From Lachnospiraceae bacterium (lineage in GTDB: Bacteria; Bacillota; Clostridia; Lachnospirales; Lachnospiraceae), in the NCBI GenBank assembly GCA_022845955.1, contig AP025576.1:5270001-5334000 (forward strand): a DNA stretch of 64,000 nucleotides, read 5' to 3'. The notes beneath the pieces are model-generated. The model searched no databases and had not been told where the DNA came from. It saw only the letters and a program-made list of their open reading frames with translations. Positions 8,941 through 17,563 of the stretch are shown here, in pieces (position 1 is the first letter of the stretch; each line of letters begins with the position of its first letter). The translations under genes and the position numbers were made by a program.

Positions 8941-9810
8941 CTATTCCTTCAATCCCGATGCCACAATCCCTTTTTCCAGATAATCCCTGCCCAGCAAAAA
9001 CACAAATACCGAAGGCACCAGCGTCACCACCGAAGCCGCAAAAGCAAAGCCGGCCTGATCCTGTCCGATCTCTGGCAGATACAGAGAAAGCGGCCATAAT
9101 GCCTTATCCTTCAGAAACGCCAGCGGCTGTTCAATCAGGTTCCAGTATTCCAGGAAGCCCAGTACCATAGCGGAAAGAATCCCGCCGGAGGACAGGGGGA
9201 GCCCGATCCGCAGGAAAAGGTACCACTCTCCTGCGCCGTCAATCCGTCCCGCCTCCAGAAGCCCCCTGGGTATTCCGCAAAAACCGCGGTAAATCAGGAA
9301 AACCGGAAAGGTGGAAAAGACCGCAGGCAGAATCACCGCCCAATGGGTATTCATAACCCCTGCCCGGTTGAGCACCAGGTATTGGGAAAGCATGGTCACC
9401 TGGAAAGGCATCAGCATCAGCACAATATAAAGGGTAAACAGGAACTTCCTCCCCCGGAACCGGTATACGGCAAACGCCCAGGCCGCAGGCACTCCTATGA
9501 GAAGCTGCCCTCCCAATATGATTCCCACCATTTTCATGGAATTCCAGAACACCGTAAAAAACTGGGGGGTATACAAAAGCAGCTTCCAGTAATGCTCCCC
9601 TGTAGGATAACGGGGAAACAGCCTCCAGCTGATATATCCCTCCCCTTCCCCTACTATCGGTGCCAGGTATACGGCCAGCTCCTGCCTGCTCATAACCGAC
9701 CCGGACAGCAGCAGGAAAATCGGGGCGCACATCAGGAAAACAGGGCCGAGAAGGATCAAAATACATAACAGTCGTCCTGCCGCCTTTCTTACTTTTCTTA
9801 TCCGTTTCAT
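8941..9810 (-). CDS. MalG-like carbohydrate ABC transporter permease
   Basis: The 289-residue protein has about six membrane segments and the EAA loop (GLLEAGRIDGAGEWYLFLRI), which contacts the ATPase. It belongs to the CUT1 MalG/UgpE permease family. ATG 9810 overlaps the stop of the upstream permease by four bases (ATGA), so translation is coupled; the longer frame to 9834 would extend further into that gene. No ATPase gene lies in the operon, as is common for Firmicute sugar importers that share an MsmX-type ATPase. Confidence 0.92.
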   Translation of the reverse strand: MKRIRKVRKAAGRLLCILILLGPVFLMCAPIFLLLSGSVMSRQELAVYLAPIVGEGEGYISWRLFPRYPTGEHYWKLLLYTPQFFTVFWNSMKMVGIILGGQLLIGVPAAWAFAVYRFRGRKFLFTLYIVLMLMPFQVTMLSQYLVLNRAGVMNTHWAVILPAVFSTFPVFLIYRGFCGIPRGLLEAGRIDGAGEWYLFLRIGLPLSSGGILSAMVLGFLEYWNLIEQPLAFLKDKALWPLSLYLPEIGQDQAGFAFAASVVTLVPSVFVFLLGRDYLEKGIVASGLKE

Positions 9811-10655
9811 GACTCCCCGTCTCCTTCTTCCCACAGCTTTTCCAGCAGCAGTATGACCGCCAGAAGCACAACACCGATGCTGACCGCTGCAGCCGCCATT
9901 TTATCCAGCTCCAGATAAACGAACCAGTTATTGAACAAATGCTGCAGCAGATACATGCTTTCATGGGGATAGGAGCCGGAAACCAGGTAACTTTCCCGGA
10001 ACACCTTGAAGGAATTCAGGAAAGAAAGCACCGTGATAGTATACATACTGCCTTTCAGCTGCGGGAGTATGATCGAGAAAAAAATACGCACACGGCCGGC
10101 CCCGTCCACCTTCGCCGCCTGGATATAATCCTCGGGTATCGCCAGAAGGCCTGCCAGCCACAGAACCACGGTGTACCCCAGATTCTTCCACACATAGCTG
10201 AAAACAAGGACCCAGAAAGCCAGTTCGGTCCCCATATAATCGGTATTGGAGGACAGCATCCGGTTCAGTAAACCATTCCCGGAAAAAGTCATTTTCCAGA
10301 TAAGCACCACCGTTGCCGCCGGCATTGCCATGGGCAGAAGGAAAAAGGATTTTATAAGCTGCACCTGTTTTAAATTAGTAAGCAAAAGAGCGGCGCACAG
10401 CCCCAGAAACAAAAGAAGCGGCAGACATACCAACGTAAAACGCAGGGTATTTCCCACCGCCAGGCGAAACGCCCCGTTTTCATATACTGTTTCATAATTC
10501 TTCAGCCCTACAAATTCCCCTGTGACTGCCGTGGTAAAGGATCGTTTAAAAACATCCAGAAAGGGCAGAAGCACAAAAAACATCACCCCCAGAAAACTGG
10601 GGAGCAGAAAGGCCAGAAAGGCCCTCCTGCTTTTATTCCATTTCTTTTTTTTCAC
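9807..10655 (-). CDS. MalF-like carbohydrate ABC transporter permease
   Basis: The 282-residue protein begins with a basic stretch and a hydrophobic helix (AFLAFLLPSFLGVMFFVLL), has about six membrane spans and shows the EAA-type loop DYIQAAKVDGAGRVRIFFSI. It is the CUT1 MalF/UgpA partner of the following MalG-like protein. It starts 11 bases after the stop of the solute-binding lipoprotein gene, so the three genes form one operon for import of a sugar-like solute. Confidence 0.92.
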   Translation of the reverse strand: MKKKKWNKSRRAFLAFLLPSFLGVMFFVLLPFLDVFKRSFTTAVTGEFVGLKNYETVYENGAFRLAVGNTLRFTLVCLPLLLFLGLCAALLLTNLKQVQLIKSFFLLPMAMPAATVVLIWKMTFSGNGLLNRMLSSNTDYMGTELAFWVLVFSYVWKNLGYTVVLWLAGLLAIPEDYIQAAKVDGAGRVRIFFSIILPQLKGSMYTITVLSFLNSFKVFRESYLVSGSYPHESMYLLQHLFNNWFVYLELDKMAAAAVSIGVVLLAVILLLEKLWEEGDGES

Positions 10656-10666
10656 GCCGAAGCTCC

Positions 10667-12958
10667 TTATTCCGACAGGTAAATTGCAGATTTCTGTTGA
10701 ATTTCCTTCACTGCCTGTTCCGCGCTCATGGTTCCGGCCAATACCTGTACCCCGAATTCCAGTACGGCTTCTTCCAGCACCACATTCCCTTCCAGATTCC
10801 TGTCAGCCTTTTCCGCCAGTTCCTTCACCCGGTCTACCACATCCTCCGTGGGATACCCATAGGAAAACTCAAATTCGTTTCCGCCGATCTTCCATCCGGT
10901 CCCCAGGGTTATTTCCCCGTCGTTCTCAAACTGCCTGTCAAATGCTTCTCTGTTTACGGGAAAACCATTTCCCATCTTTTGATACTCTTCCCCAAGCATC
11001 AGCTTCACAAAACTCATTGCCAGATCCTGCTGGGTACTGGATGCTGAAACCGCCAGCTTATCTATAGGAAGAAAGCCGGTGCCTTCCTCTGTGGGCCACA
11101 AATCAAATACATATCCTTGTTCCGCCGCCACCTTGCTTACGGCTCCCATATCCATCAGCATATTACCCGCTTTCCCTGCCATTATCTGTACCCTATCCCC
11201 GGAGGTAAGGGTTGCCAGGCTTCCCAGTGTCCAGGCCGTCTTGTTTTCTCCCCATACTTCCAGTTCCTCCTTGCTCACGCCTTCCATATCCGCCTTATAA
11301 ATCCGAAGGGCCTGATTCAGGAAATCCGAAATCGCCTGTGTGTTCAGTTCCTTCCCGTCAAGCCATGCCCCGCTGTTGACCACCATCAGCTGCAGAAGCT
11401 CCTGACGGGCGCTGAAGGCTCCTGTTATGCTGCCTTCCGGATGCTCCAGACGCAGCTTTTCCACCAGCGCGGCCAAGCTGTCCATATCCGTTACCGCTTC
11501 CACATCTTCCTTCCGTCCGAAAAGCATAGGGAGGCTGAAGCCGGAAGGAATGACAAAGGTACCTTTTTCCTCCTGGCAGGCGGATACGATATTCGCAAAG
11601 ACTTCCTGCTGATCCACCAGTTCTTTCAGGATTGGGGACAGATCCGCCAGCATTCCCTTATCCGAATACACAGACGCATCCATTCCGTCCAGCAGGATAA
11701 CATCCGGCCCCGTGCCGCTGAGCAGCTCCACGTTCAGATTCTTCAGCGCATCCGATACTGTCATGGAAGAATCCTTTTCCATAAATGCATAAGTATATTC
11801 GTATTTGACATATACATCCGGATTCTGTTTCTGATATAATGAGACCGCCTGTTTCACCGCAAAATTTTCTTCCAGGCTGTACACCTTCAACTGCTTTTCC
11901 GGCACCGTGGGTTCATTGGGATCATAGGTAAAACGTATCAGCTCGCCGCCGGTGTTCAGCAGCAGGAATTCCCCGCTTTCCAGCCTTACCACAGCACACA
12001 TGCCATTCATGGGATCCCCGAAGCTGCTGAAGCTTCCTTCCACGAGCTGCTCCATGGCGTTTCCGTTTCTTACATGCCGGTATAAACCGGTGCTGTCAGC
12101 CAGATACAGCGTATTTTCTTCCCCGGGAAACAGGATTGCACCGAAGCTGCCGGAGGTATTATTCAGCCTGCCCTTCAGATTACCGGTAATATAATCATTC
12201 AGGACCGTATCCTTTTCCAGCATGGTATCCTGCTCCAGATCATAAACCGCAGCGCCGCTGTCGCCCAGGCACAGTAACTGTGTATCCGTAAATGTCATCA
12301 TTTCAGGCTGTTCCGGCAGCGTAAACATCAGCTGTGCTTCTCCGGTCTCCCAGTTAATGGAGCAGACCTTCCCCGTAATGGTGGTGCCGAAGCATTCGTT
12401 TTCCGATTTGGCAAATACCTTGCTAACATAGTCTCCGTCCGCCAGAAGCCCCGACGCTTCCCTTCTGCTGCCGGACGCATCTATCCCGATAAGGGCGGAG
12501 GTCATTTTCTGATCCTCCGTATATATCATATTACAAAGGATAAGGCTTCCGTCCGGCGCTATGGAGCTGTTGTAGACATACCCCTCGCCGGGGGTAATAT
12601 CCGCCGCTTTCCTATAGAGATCCCAGCTGCGGCCTTCATCCTCCGACAGAAACATCCCCGCCTTAACGTCAAAATAAGCCAACTTGTTGTCGGAAAGCAT
12701 GGTCATGGTCCTTCCTTCCGCATCCGCCCCCTCGGGCAAAGCAAAGGTGGTTTCCATATACCGGCCCATGGCCGCCACACTGCTTTCCGTTTCCTGCGCC
12801 CGGCTTCCTTCCTCCGTGCTGTCTTCCGCCGGGGCCGTGGATACCGCAGAGGTTTCCTTCCCGCATCCCGTCATGCTTATAAGTATCGTGGAAACATAAA
12901 GTATACACAGCAATAATGCAGATAACCGTTTCCGGCTGCTTCTTTTTTTTCCGTCCAT
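10667..12958 (-). CDS. lipoprotein: Asp-box N-terminal half fused to an extracellular solute-binding domain
   Basis: The 763-residue protein starts with a lipoprotein signal ending in SMTGCGK. Residues about 60-330 contain an Asp-box (LSEDEGRSWDLYRK) and repeated short beta-strand blocks, resembling a propeller-type sensor domain. Residues about 335-763 look like a family-1 solute-binding protein (KVYSLEENFAVKQAVSLYQ; GPDVILLDGMDASVY; FVKLMLGEEYQKMGNGFPVN). It is therefore about twice the usual binding-protein length. GGAGG five bases before ATG 12958 decides that start over the upstream ATG at 12985. The gene heads the operon with two permeases and an HlyD adaptor and is divergent from a two-component system. 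The bound ligand is unknown. Confidence 0.85.
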   Translation of the reverse strand: MDGKKRSSRKRLSALLLCILYVSTILISMTGCGKETSAVSTAPAEDSTEEGSRAQETESSVAAMGRYMETTFALPEGADAEGRTMTMLSDNKLAYFDVKAGMFLSEDEGRSWDLYRKAADITPGEGYVYNSSIAPDGSLILCNMIYTEDQKMTSALIGIDASGSRREASGLLADGDYVSKVFAKSENECFGTTITGKVCSINWETGEAQLMFTLPEQPEMMTFTDTQLLCLGDSGAAVYDLEQDTMLEKDTVLNDYITGNLKGRLNNTSGSFGAILFPGEENTLYLADSTGLYRHVRNGNAMEQLVEGSFSSFGDPMNGMCAVVRLESGEFLLLNTGGELIRFTYDPNEPTVPEKQLKVYSLEENFAVKQAVSLYQKQNPDVYVKYEYTYAFMEKDSSMTVSDALKNLNVELLSGTGPDVILLDGMDASVYSDKGMLADLSPILKELVDQQEVFANIVSACQEEKGTFVIPSGFSLPMLFGRKEDVEAVTDMDSLAALVEKLRLEHPEGSITGAFSARQELLQLMVVNSGAWLDGKELNTQAISDFLNQALRIYKADMEGVSKEELEVWGENKTAWTLGSLATLTSGDRVQIMAGKAGNMLMDMGAVSKVAAEQGYVFDLWPTEEGTGFLPIDKLAVSASSTQQDLAMSFVKLMLGEEYQKMGNGFPVNREAFDRQFENDGEITLGTGWKIGGNEFEFSYGYPTEDVVDRVKELAEKADRNLEGNVVLEEAVLEFGVQVLAGTMSAEQAVKEIQQKSAIYLSE

Positions 12959-12990
12959 AATAACCTCCAATCTGTTGTTGGACATTATCG

Positions 12991-13062
12991 TATCATAAAA
13001 GTCTCTAAGCTTCCTCTAAAAATGCCGCGGAAATTAGAGAAACCTTAGAGACTTCTATGATA
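12991..13062. promoter_or_regulatory. symmetrical TTAGAG direct-repeat operator between the divergent units
   Basis: On the plus strand TTAGAG occurs at 13034-13039 and 13045-13050, spaced 11 bases. On the minus strand the same pair with the same 11-base spacing occurs within 13002-13018. The outer arms 12991-13009 and 13044-13062 match as an inverted repeat with one mismatch in 19. Eleven-base direct repeats are the usual binding pattern of OmpR-type dimers, so the adjacent regulator probably controls both directions. Confidence 0.75.
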
Positions 13063-13122
13063 TGCTGAAAATAATGGTTTTTTAGTCCCGGACTTACAAT
13101 TTCAGGAAATTGGCACAACAGC

Positions 13123-13151
13123 TTGACAGCCTCCCTGTTTAAAATTAGAGT
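13123..13151 (+). promoter_or_regulatory. probable promoter of the response-regulator/kinase pair
   Basis: TTGACA (13123-13128), a 17-base spacer and TAGAGT (13146-13151) lie 59 bases before the regulator start. The TTAGAG repeats sit upstream, a position suited to activation. Confidence 0.55.
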
Positions 13152-13210
13152 AAAAGAAACGGCAGCATCTGAAAAACCGGCAAATTCATTACTTATGAAA
13201 AAGGAAAACC

Positions 13211-13885
13211 ATGAAACTTTTACTTGTAGAAGATGATAACGAACTGAACAAGACGCTTACCTACCAGCTGGAGAAAGAAGGCTTTGCAGTGGATTCCTGT
13301 CTGGACGGCGAAGAGGCCTGCTACTATTTGAATGAGGGGCTTTATGATCTGATCCTTCTGGATCGGATGCTGCCCAGGCTGGACGGAATCGGGGTTCTGA
13401 CGGAAATGCGCCGGAAAGGGAACATGACGCCTGTCATCATGCTCACCGCCCTGGGGGCCCTTACGGATAAAATAACGGGGCTTGACTGCGGTGCCGACGA
13501 TTATCTGGTGAAGCCCTTTGATTTTGAAGAACTGGCCGCCCGTATCCGCAGTATAGGCAGACGGCCGCGGCGGATGGAAGCCTCTGAGAAGCTTACCTTC
13601 GCCGATATCAGCTTTGAACCGGAGGAAGCAAGGCTTACCGGACCGGAGGATACCTGCTCCCTTTCCAGGCGGGAGGGCGCGCTTATGGAAACCTTTCTCC
13701 GGAATATCGGCCAGTCTCTTTCCCGCCAGATTCTGCTCTGCCGTGTCTGGGGGCCGGACAGCGATGTGGAGGAGGGGAATCTGGATAACTACATTTATTT
13801 TCTCCGCAGACGTCTGAAGGCGGTGGGAAGCCGTGTGCAGCTGAAAACCGTCCGCAGCATCGGGTATCGTATAGAGGAGGGCTGA
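13211..13885 (+). CDS. OmpR-family response regulator
   Basis: This 224-residue regulator has a receiver domain with the acidic pocket (LLVEDDNELN), phosphorylated Asp in DLILLDRMLPRLDG, conserved Thr in VIMLTALG and Lys in DDYLVKPFDFEE. A C-terminal winged helix follows (LSRREGALMETFLRN through NYIYFLRRRLKAV and RSIGYRIEEG). It binds DNA as a dimer once phosphorylated by the kinase that starts one base after its stop. The divergent lipoprotein/permease/HlyD operon and the repeat operator between them point to that operon as its main target. Confidence 0.95.
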   Translation: MKLLLVEDDNELNKTLTYQLEKEGFAVDSCLDGEEACYYLNEGLYDLILLDRMLPRLDGIGVLTEMRRKGNMTPVIMLTALGALTDKITGLDCGADDYLVKPFDFEELAARIRSIGRRPRRMEASEKLTFADISFEPEEARLTGPEDTCSLSRREGALMETFLRNIGQSLSRQILLCRVWGPDSDVEEGNLDNYIYFLRRRLKAVGSRVQLKTVRSIGYRIEEG

Positions 13886-13886
13886 G

Positions 13887-15188
13887 ATGTTCCGTCAAGT
13901 ACACCGCCGCCTCACCCTTTTATGTGCAGGAATCACCATTCTGGTTCTTGTACTCATGTCCTGCAGCTATCTGTATGTCTCCGAAAAGAACCTGAAGGAA
14001 ACCAGCTTTACTTCCTTTCAAAATGATATGAATACCCTGCTTTCCAATCTGGAAAACCAGACGATCATCACCCATGAATGGCTTTCCAAAATGGAGGGAA
14101 ACGGAAAGTATTTTCTGAGTATCAGGGACAATGATCAGGCGTTTCTGTGGGGAAACCAGGAACATGCTTCCGGTTACCGGGAAGCGCTGAAGGCCGGCTG
14201 GGATTATTATGATTCCCATTCCGGGGATTTTCCTTCCACCCTGCCTTTTACCATACAGCACCGGGAATTTTCTTTTTCCACCGATGCAGATAAAAATGAG
14301 GATTATTTTGGCTGCATCGCTTTTTCTTCGCGTGATACGGGCACTCTCACCATTTTAATTCTGGAGTCCACAGAAAACCTGCAGGAACGTATCCTGACCC
14401 AGCGGCATACCTTTCTGATCCTGGTGGTTTCGGCGGCTTTTGTCCTCGCCTTCTTTTCCTACCTGTTTACAGGTCTGTTTTTACAGCCTCTGAAAAAAAG
14501 CCGGCAGAGCCAGATTCAATTTGTGGCCGCCGCATCCCACGAACTCAGAACCCCTCTTTCCGTCATCCTCTCGGCAGGAAATGCCTGCCGGAAGGCCTCC
14601 CCACAGGAACAGGGCATGTTTTTGGATATCATAAAGAAGGAAGGGGAAGCCATGTCGCGCCTGATTTCCGATTTGCTCACGCTGGCCGGCGCGGACAGCC
14701 ATTCCTTTGCCATCCGTCCCGCTCCCTGTGAACCGGACACGCTTCTTCTGGATCTCTTTGAGGCCTCCCAGCTTCTGGCCCGGGAAAAAGGATATCATCT
14801 TTCCATACAGCTCCCGGAAGAAAAAACAACACCTCTTGTCTGCGACAGCGATCGCATCCGCCAGGTGTTGTCCATTTTACTTCATAATGCATTCAGCTTT
14901 TGTCCCTCCGGCAGCCGGATTACGTTATCCCTGCGTCAGCAGGACAAGACCACTTTTTTTACCGTGTCGGATAATGGGCCGGGAATTCCGGACACCATAA
15001 AAGCCCATCTGTTTGACCGGTTTTACCGGGGCGATGCCTCGCGCCAGGATTCCGGACATTTCGGGCTGGGACTGTCCATTGCCCGGGAAATCATGGAGGC
15101 GCATCATGGAACCATCACGGTTTCCGACTCCCCGGGAGGCGGCGCCACCTTTACCGCTTCCCTGGGTTCCTACCGGAAAAAGCCCTGA
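13887..15188 (+). CDS. sensor histidine kinase
   Basis: The 433-residue membrane kinase has two N-terminal helices (LTLLCAGITILVLVLMSCSY and TFLILVVSAAFVLAFFSYLF) enclosing an extracellular sensor of about 140 residues. The H-box is FVAAASHELRTPLSVIL, followed by an ATPase domain with N-box (LHNAFSFCPSGS), G1 (DNGPGIPD) and G2 (GHFGLGLSIAREI). It phosphorylates the preceding regulator. No HAMP domain is obvious. The extracellular ligand is unknown; by context it may sense the solute, or the binding-protein complex, of the divergent operon. The 3' end overlaps the convergent aminopeptidase by 19 bases. Confidence 0.94.
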   Translation: MFRQVHRRLTLLCAGITILVLVLMSCSYLYVSEKNLKETSFTSFQNDMNTLLSNLENQTIITHEWLSKMEGNGKYFLSIRDNDQAFLWGNQEHASGYREALKAGWDYYDSHSGDFPSTLPFTIQHREFSFSTDADKNEDYFGCIAFSSRDTGTLTILILESTENLQERILTQRHTFLILVVSAAFVLAFFSYLFTGLFLQPLKKSRQSQIQFVAAASHELRTPLSVILSAGNACRKASPQEQGMFLDIIKKEGEAMSRLISDLLTLAGADSHSFAIRPAPCEPDTLLLDLFEASQLLAREKGYHLSIQLPEEKTTPLVCDSDRIRQVLSILLHNAFSFCPSGSRITLSLRQQDKTTFFTVSDNGPGIPDTIKAHLFDRFYRGDASRQDSGHFGLGLSIAREIMEAHHGTITVSDSPGGGATFTASLGSYRKKP

Positions 15189-16480
15189 CACAGCCGCACC
15201 AGGTATTCCGTATCCTTTTCCCCTGCTGTCTCAAAAGCCGAATGCATGGCGAGCTGGGCCAGGCCGATATCTGCCGCAGGTATGGAAACATGGGCCGAGG
15301 ATATGTTTCCCAGGGTAGATCCTCCGGGCACATCCGCCCGGTTGGCAAAATTCTGGCAGGGGATATCCTGCTCCCGGCAGATATCCCGGACCACAGCTGC
15401 GGACCAGGCATCTGTGGTATATTTCTGGCTTCCCTGGAATTTCAGCACAATACCGCCGTTTACATAAGGCCGGCTGGTCGGATCCGATTTTTCCGGGTGG
15501 TTGGGATGGACCCCGTGGGCATTGTCCGCGGATAAGAGAAAGCTTCCGGCAAGAAGATCCCTCTTTTGCATACCGTTTAAACCATACGCATCGCAGATAC
15601 AGTCCACGATATCGGAAAGGAAGGTAGAATCCGCCCCCTGCTTTGTCCCGCTTCCGATTTCTTCGTTATCGAAAAGGGCATACACGGCGCCGTATTCCCC
15701 GCCCGCCCCTTCTTCCTTCTCCGCGTCCAGAAATCCCCGGAGCGTCCCGTAAGCGCACTGCAGATCATCCAGTCTGGGAGAACCGATGAATTCTCCCTGC
15801 ACCCCCATACGTCTCCCTTTTTCCCTGCAGTAGAGATAAAGGTCGGAAGCCAGGATTTGATCCGCTTCCATCCCCAGGGTATCGGCACATAATGATTTCA
15901 GTGTCATTTTCGTCCCCTCCTCCGCTCCGCCGCCGTACAGCGGAAGGAGATCCACCTGGGGATTGTACGCAAAGCCCTTGTTGATTTCCCGGTTAAAGTG
16001 AATGGCTACATTGGGGATGATGCATAAATCCCTGTCAATATTCAGAAGGCGGGTTACCAGTCTGCCGTTTTCCTTTCCGATAACCCGGCCCGCTATGGAC
16101 AGGGGCCGATCCAGCCAGGTTGACATAATCATACCGCCATAACCTTCCGTATTCAGCTTCACATAATGCCCTTCTACCTCCATCTCCGGTGTCTCCTTCA
16201 CCTTAAAGCAGGGGGAATCACTGTGGGATGCTGCAATACGCAGGCCGCTTATCCTTCCCTCCGGAAGCCGGAAAGCAATCAATGCGGAATCATTTCTTGT
16301 CCTGTAATATTTTCCTCCGGGTTTTATCCCGGCTTCCTCTTCCCCGGTTATCCGGACATACCCTGCCTTCTCAAGCGCAGCGGCGGCATTGGCGGCCGCA
16401 TGGAATGCGGTCGGGCTGTTGTCAATAAACTGAAACAGCCCTTCTGTAATATCTTCTGTTCGTGTATTCTTCTTATCCAT
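15170..16480 (-). CDS. M18 family aminopeptidase
   Basis: The 436-residue enzyme matches the M18 zinc aminopeptidases, which form dodecameric shells and remove N-terminal residues, often acidic. Metal ligands are visible in IAASHSDSPCFKV (His), DNEEIGSGTKQGADSTF (Glu pair), LLSADNAHGVHPNHPEK (Asp) and the C-terminal MHSAFETAGEKD region. GGGAG six bases before ATG 16480 makes this the likely start rather than 16492. It is probably cytoplasmic since no signal peptide is present. It lies 36 bases downstream of the DUF2156 start region's operon strand neighbour and may be co-transcribed with it. Confidence 0.93.
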   Translation of the reverse strand: MDKKNTRTEDITEGLFQFIDNSPTAFHAAANAAAALEKAGYVRITGEEEAGIKPGGKYYRTRNDSALIAFRLPEGRISGLRIAASHSDSPCFKVKETPEMEVEGHYVKLNTEGYGGMIMSTWLDRPLSIAGRVIGKENGRLVTRLLNIDRDLCIIPNVAIHFNREINKGFAYNPQVDLLPLYGGGAEEGTKMTLKSLCADTLGMEADQILASDLYLYCREKGRRMGVQGEFIGSPRLDDLQCAYGTLRGFLDAEKEEGAGGEYGAVYALFDNEEIGSGTKQGADSTFLSDIVDCICDAYGLNGMQKRDLLAGSFLLSADNAHGVHPNHPEKSDPTSRPYVNGGIVLKFQGSQKYTTDAWSAAVVRDICREQDIPCQNFANRADVPGGSTLGNISSAHVSIPAADIGLAQLAMHSAFETAGEKDTEYLVRLCQGFFR

Positions 16481-16515
16481 TTCTTCTCCCATCTGTGCGT
16501 CTTGGCACGCCGGAA

Positions 16516-17415
16516 TTAAAATTGCTGTCTGACAGTGACCGTCCCTTTCTCCATCATAAAAGCGGGATAATAAGAAAGCTTGGCTTTGCGCAGGCCCTCC
16601 GCGCCGGTATCCTCTTCCCGGTTGATGTAGGGAAAGCCTTCCGTTTCATGCTCCACAAACTGCTGGTTTATCATAGGATAGGCCCCCTGTACATCCGGGT
16701 AGGCCTTTTCCATGTGAACAACAAACATGTCCTCTCCGCAAGGCTCTCCTAAGGAAAAAGCCACCACACGGCCGCCGGCGCGGATCAGGCCTCCCCGCAG
16801 GTCAAGCGCCTCCCGCATCTGCAGCGCATTCATTGTCACACACAGCTCCTCCGACTTCTCCTCATCCTCTTCACAGCCATTGAGGGTACGCCAGCGCTTC
16901 GCCAGTTCCAGGCATTCCTCCTCATTCTCCGCCGTCACAGGTTCGTAGCTCCAGTCCGGATAATTCCCCTTGAATTTGTTTATATGGTTCCTCTTTCCGT
17001 GAAGCTTTTTCCCGGCCAGCGTGAGGAGTTTTTCCCTTTCATACACATAATCCGCCTTATCCCGGTTGTAAGCGATTTCGAATTTACCCGGATACAGCGC
17101 TTCCAGCTCCTGAAACTGATCCGGGCTGACCAGATGCATACGGAACGCCTTCCCCAGCTCTTTAAAATAGGCCAGCAGCGCTTCCACCACCGGTCCCAGC
17201 GGCATATCTCCCTGAGGGAAGCTGACAGAAAAGTCACCCTCCCCGGATAAAAACACCAGCCTCCCCTCTGCCACTCCCCAGCGGATTTGATAAAAGGGCG
17301 CCCATAAATAATTATTGGCAAAGGTAAACTCACAGTTTCTCACCGGCATTTTCTTATAATAGGAACTGATCTCCTCTTTATCCTGCAGTGCAATTTTTTT
17401 CCATGTAATTTCCAT
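16516..17415 (-). CDS. DUF2156 (phosphatidylglycerol lysyltransferase C-terminal-like) protein
   Basis: The 299-residue protein matches the DUF2156 family, two fused GNAT-like folds related to the aminoacyl-transfer domain of MprF. Characteristic stretches are NCEFTFANNYLWAPFYQIRW near the N-terminus, LHGKRNHINKFKGNYPDWSY in the middle and FPYINREEDTGAEGLRKAKL at the C-terminus. Unlike MprF it has no membrane part. The family may transfer an amino acid from tRNA or another activated donor, but function is not established. The stop lies 35 bases before the M18 aminopeptidase start. Confidence 0.88.
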   Translation of the reverse strand: MEITWKKIALQDKEEISSYYKKMPVRNCEFTFANNYLWAPFYQIRWGVAEGRLVFLSGEGDFSVSFPQGDMPLGPVVEALLAYFKELGKAFRMHLVSPDQFQELEALYPGKFEIAYNRDKADYVYEREKLLTLAGKKLHGKRNHINKFKGNYPDWSYEPVTAENEEECLELAKRWRTLNGCEEDEEKSEELCVTMNALQMREALDLRGGLIRAGGRVVAFSLGEPCGEDMFVVHMEKAYPDVQGAYPMINQQFVEHETEGFPYINREEDTGAEGLRKAKLSYYPAFMMEKGTVTVRQQF

Positions 17416-17491
17416 TGTACCACCTCAACTGGTCTATAGTATACCCTGAATGAGAAAAATACAATCATGGGAGTAACAATCCGTAACCGTT

Positions 17492-17551
17492 CAGCCGGCC
17501 CTTTGTGTCCTGGGGGAGCCGGGGATGCCGCAGGACACAAAGGGCCGGCTG
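17492..17551. repeat. 21-bp perfect inverted repeat (hairpin)
   Basis: Arms 17492-17512 and 17531-17551 are exact complements with an 18-base loop. It follows the exporter permease gene by 12 bases and could end that transcript, but no T-run follows. The adjoining GTAACCGTTCA and loop GGGGATGCCGCAGG recur at other repeats in the window (for example near 54731), which argues for a dispersed repeat. Confidence 0.7.
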
Positions 17552-17563
17552 TCAGGAGTTATC

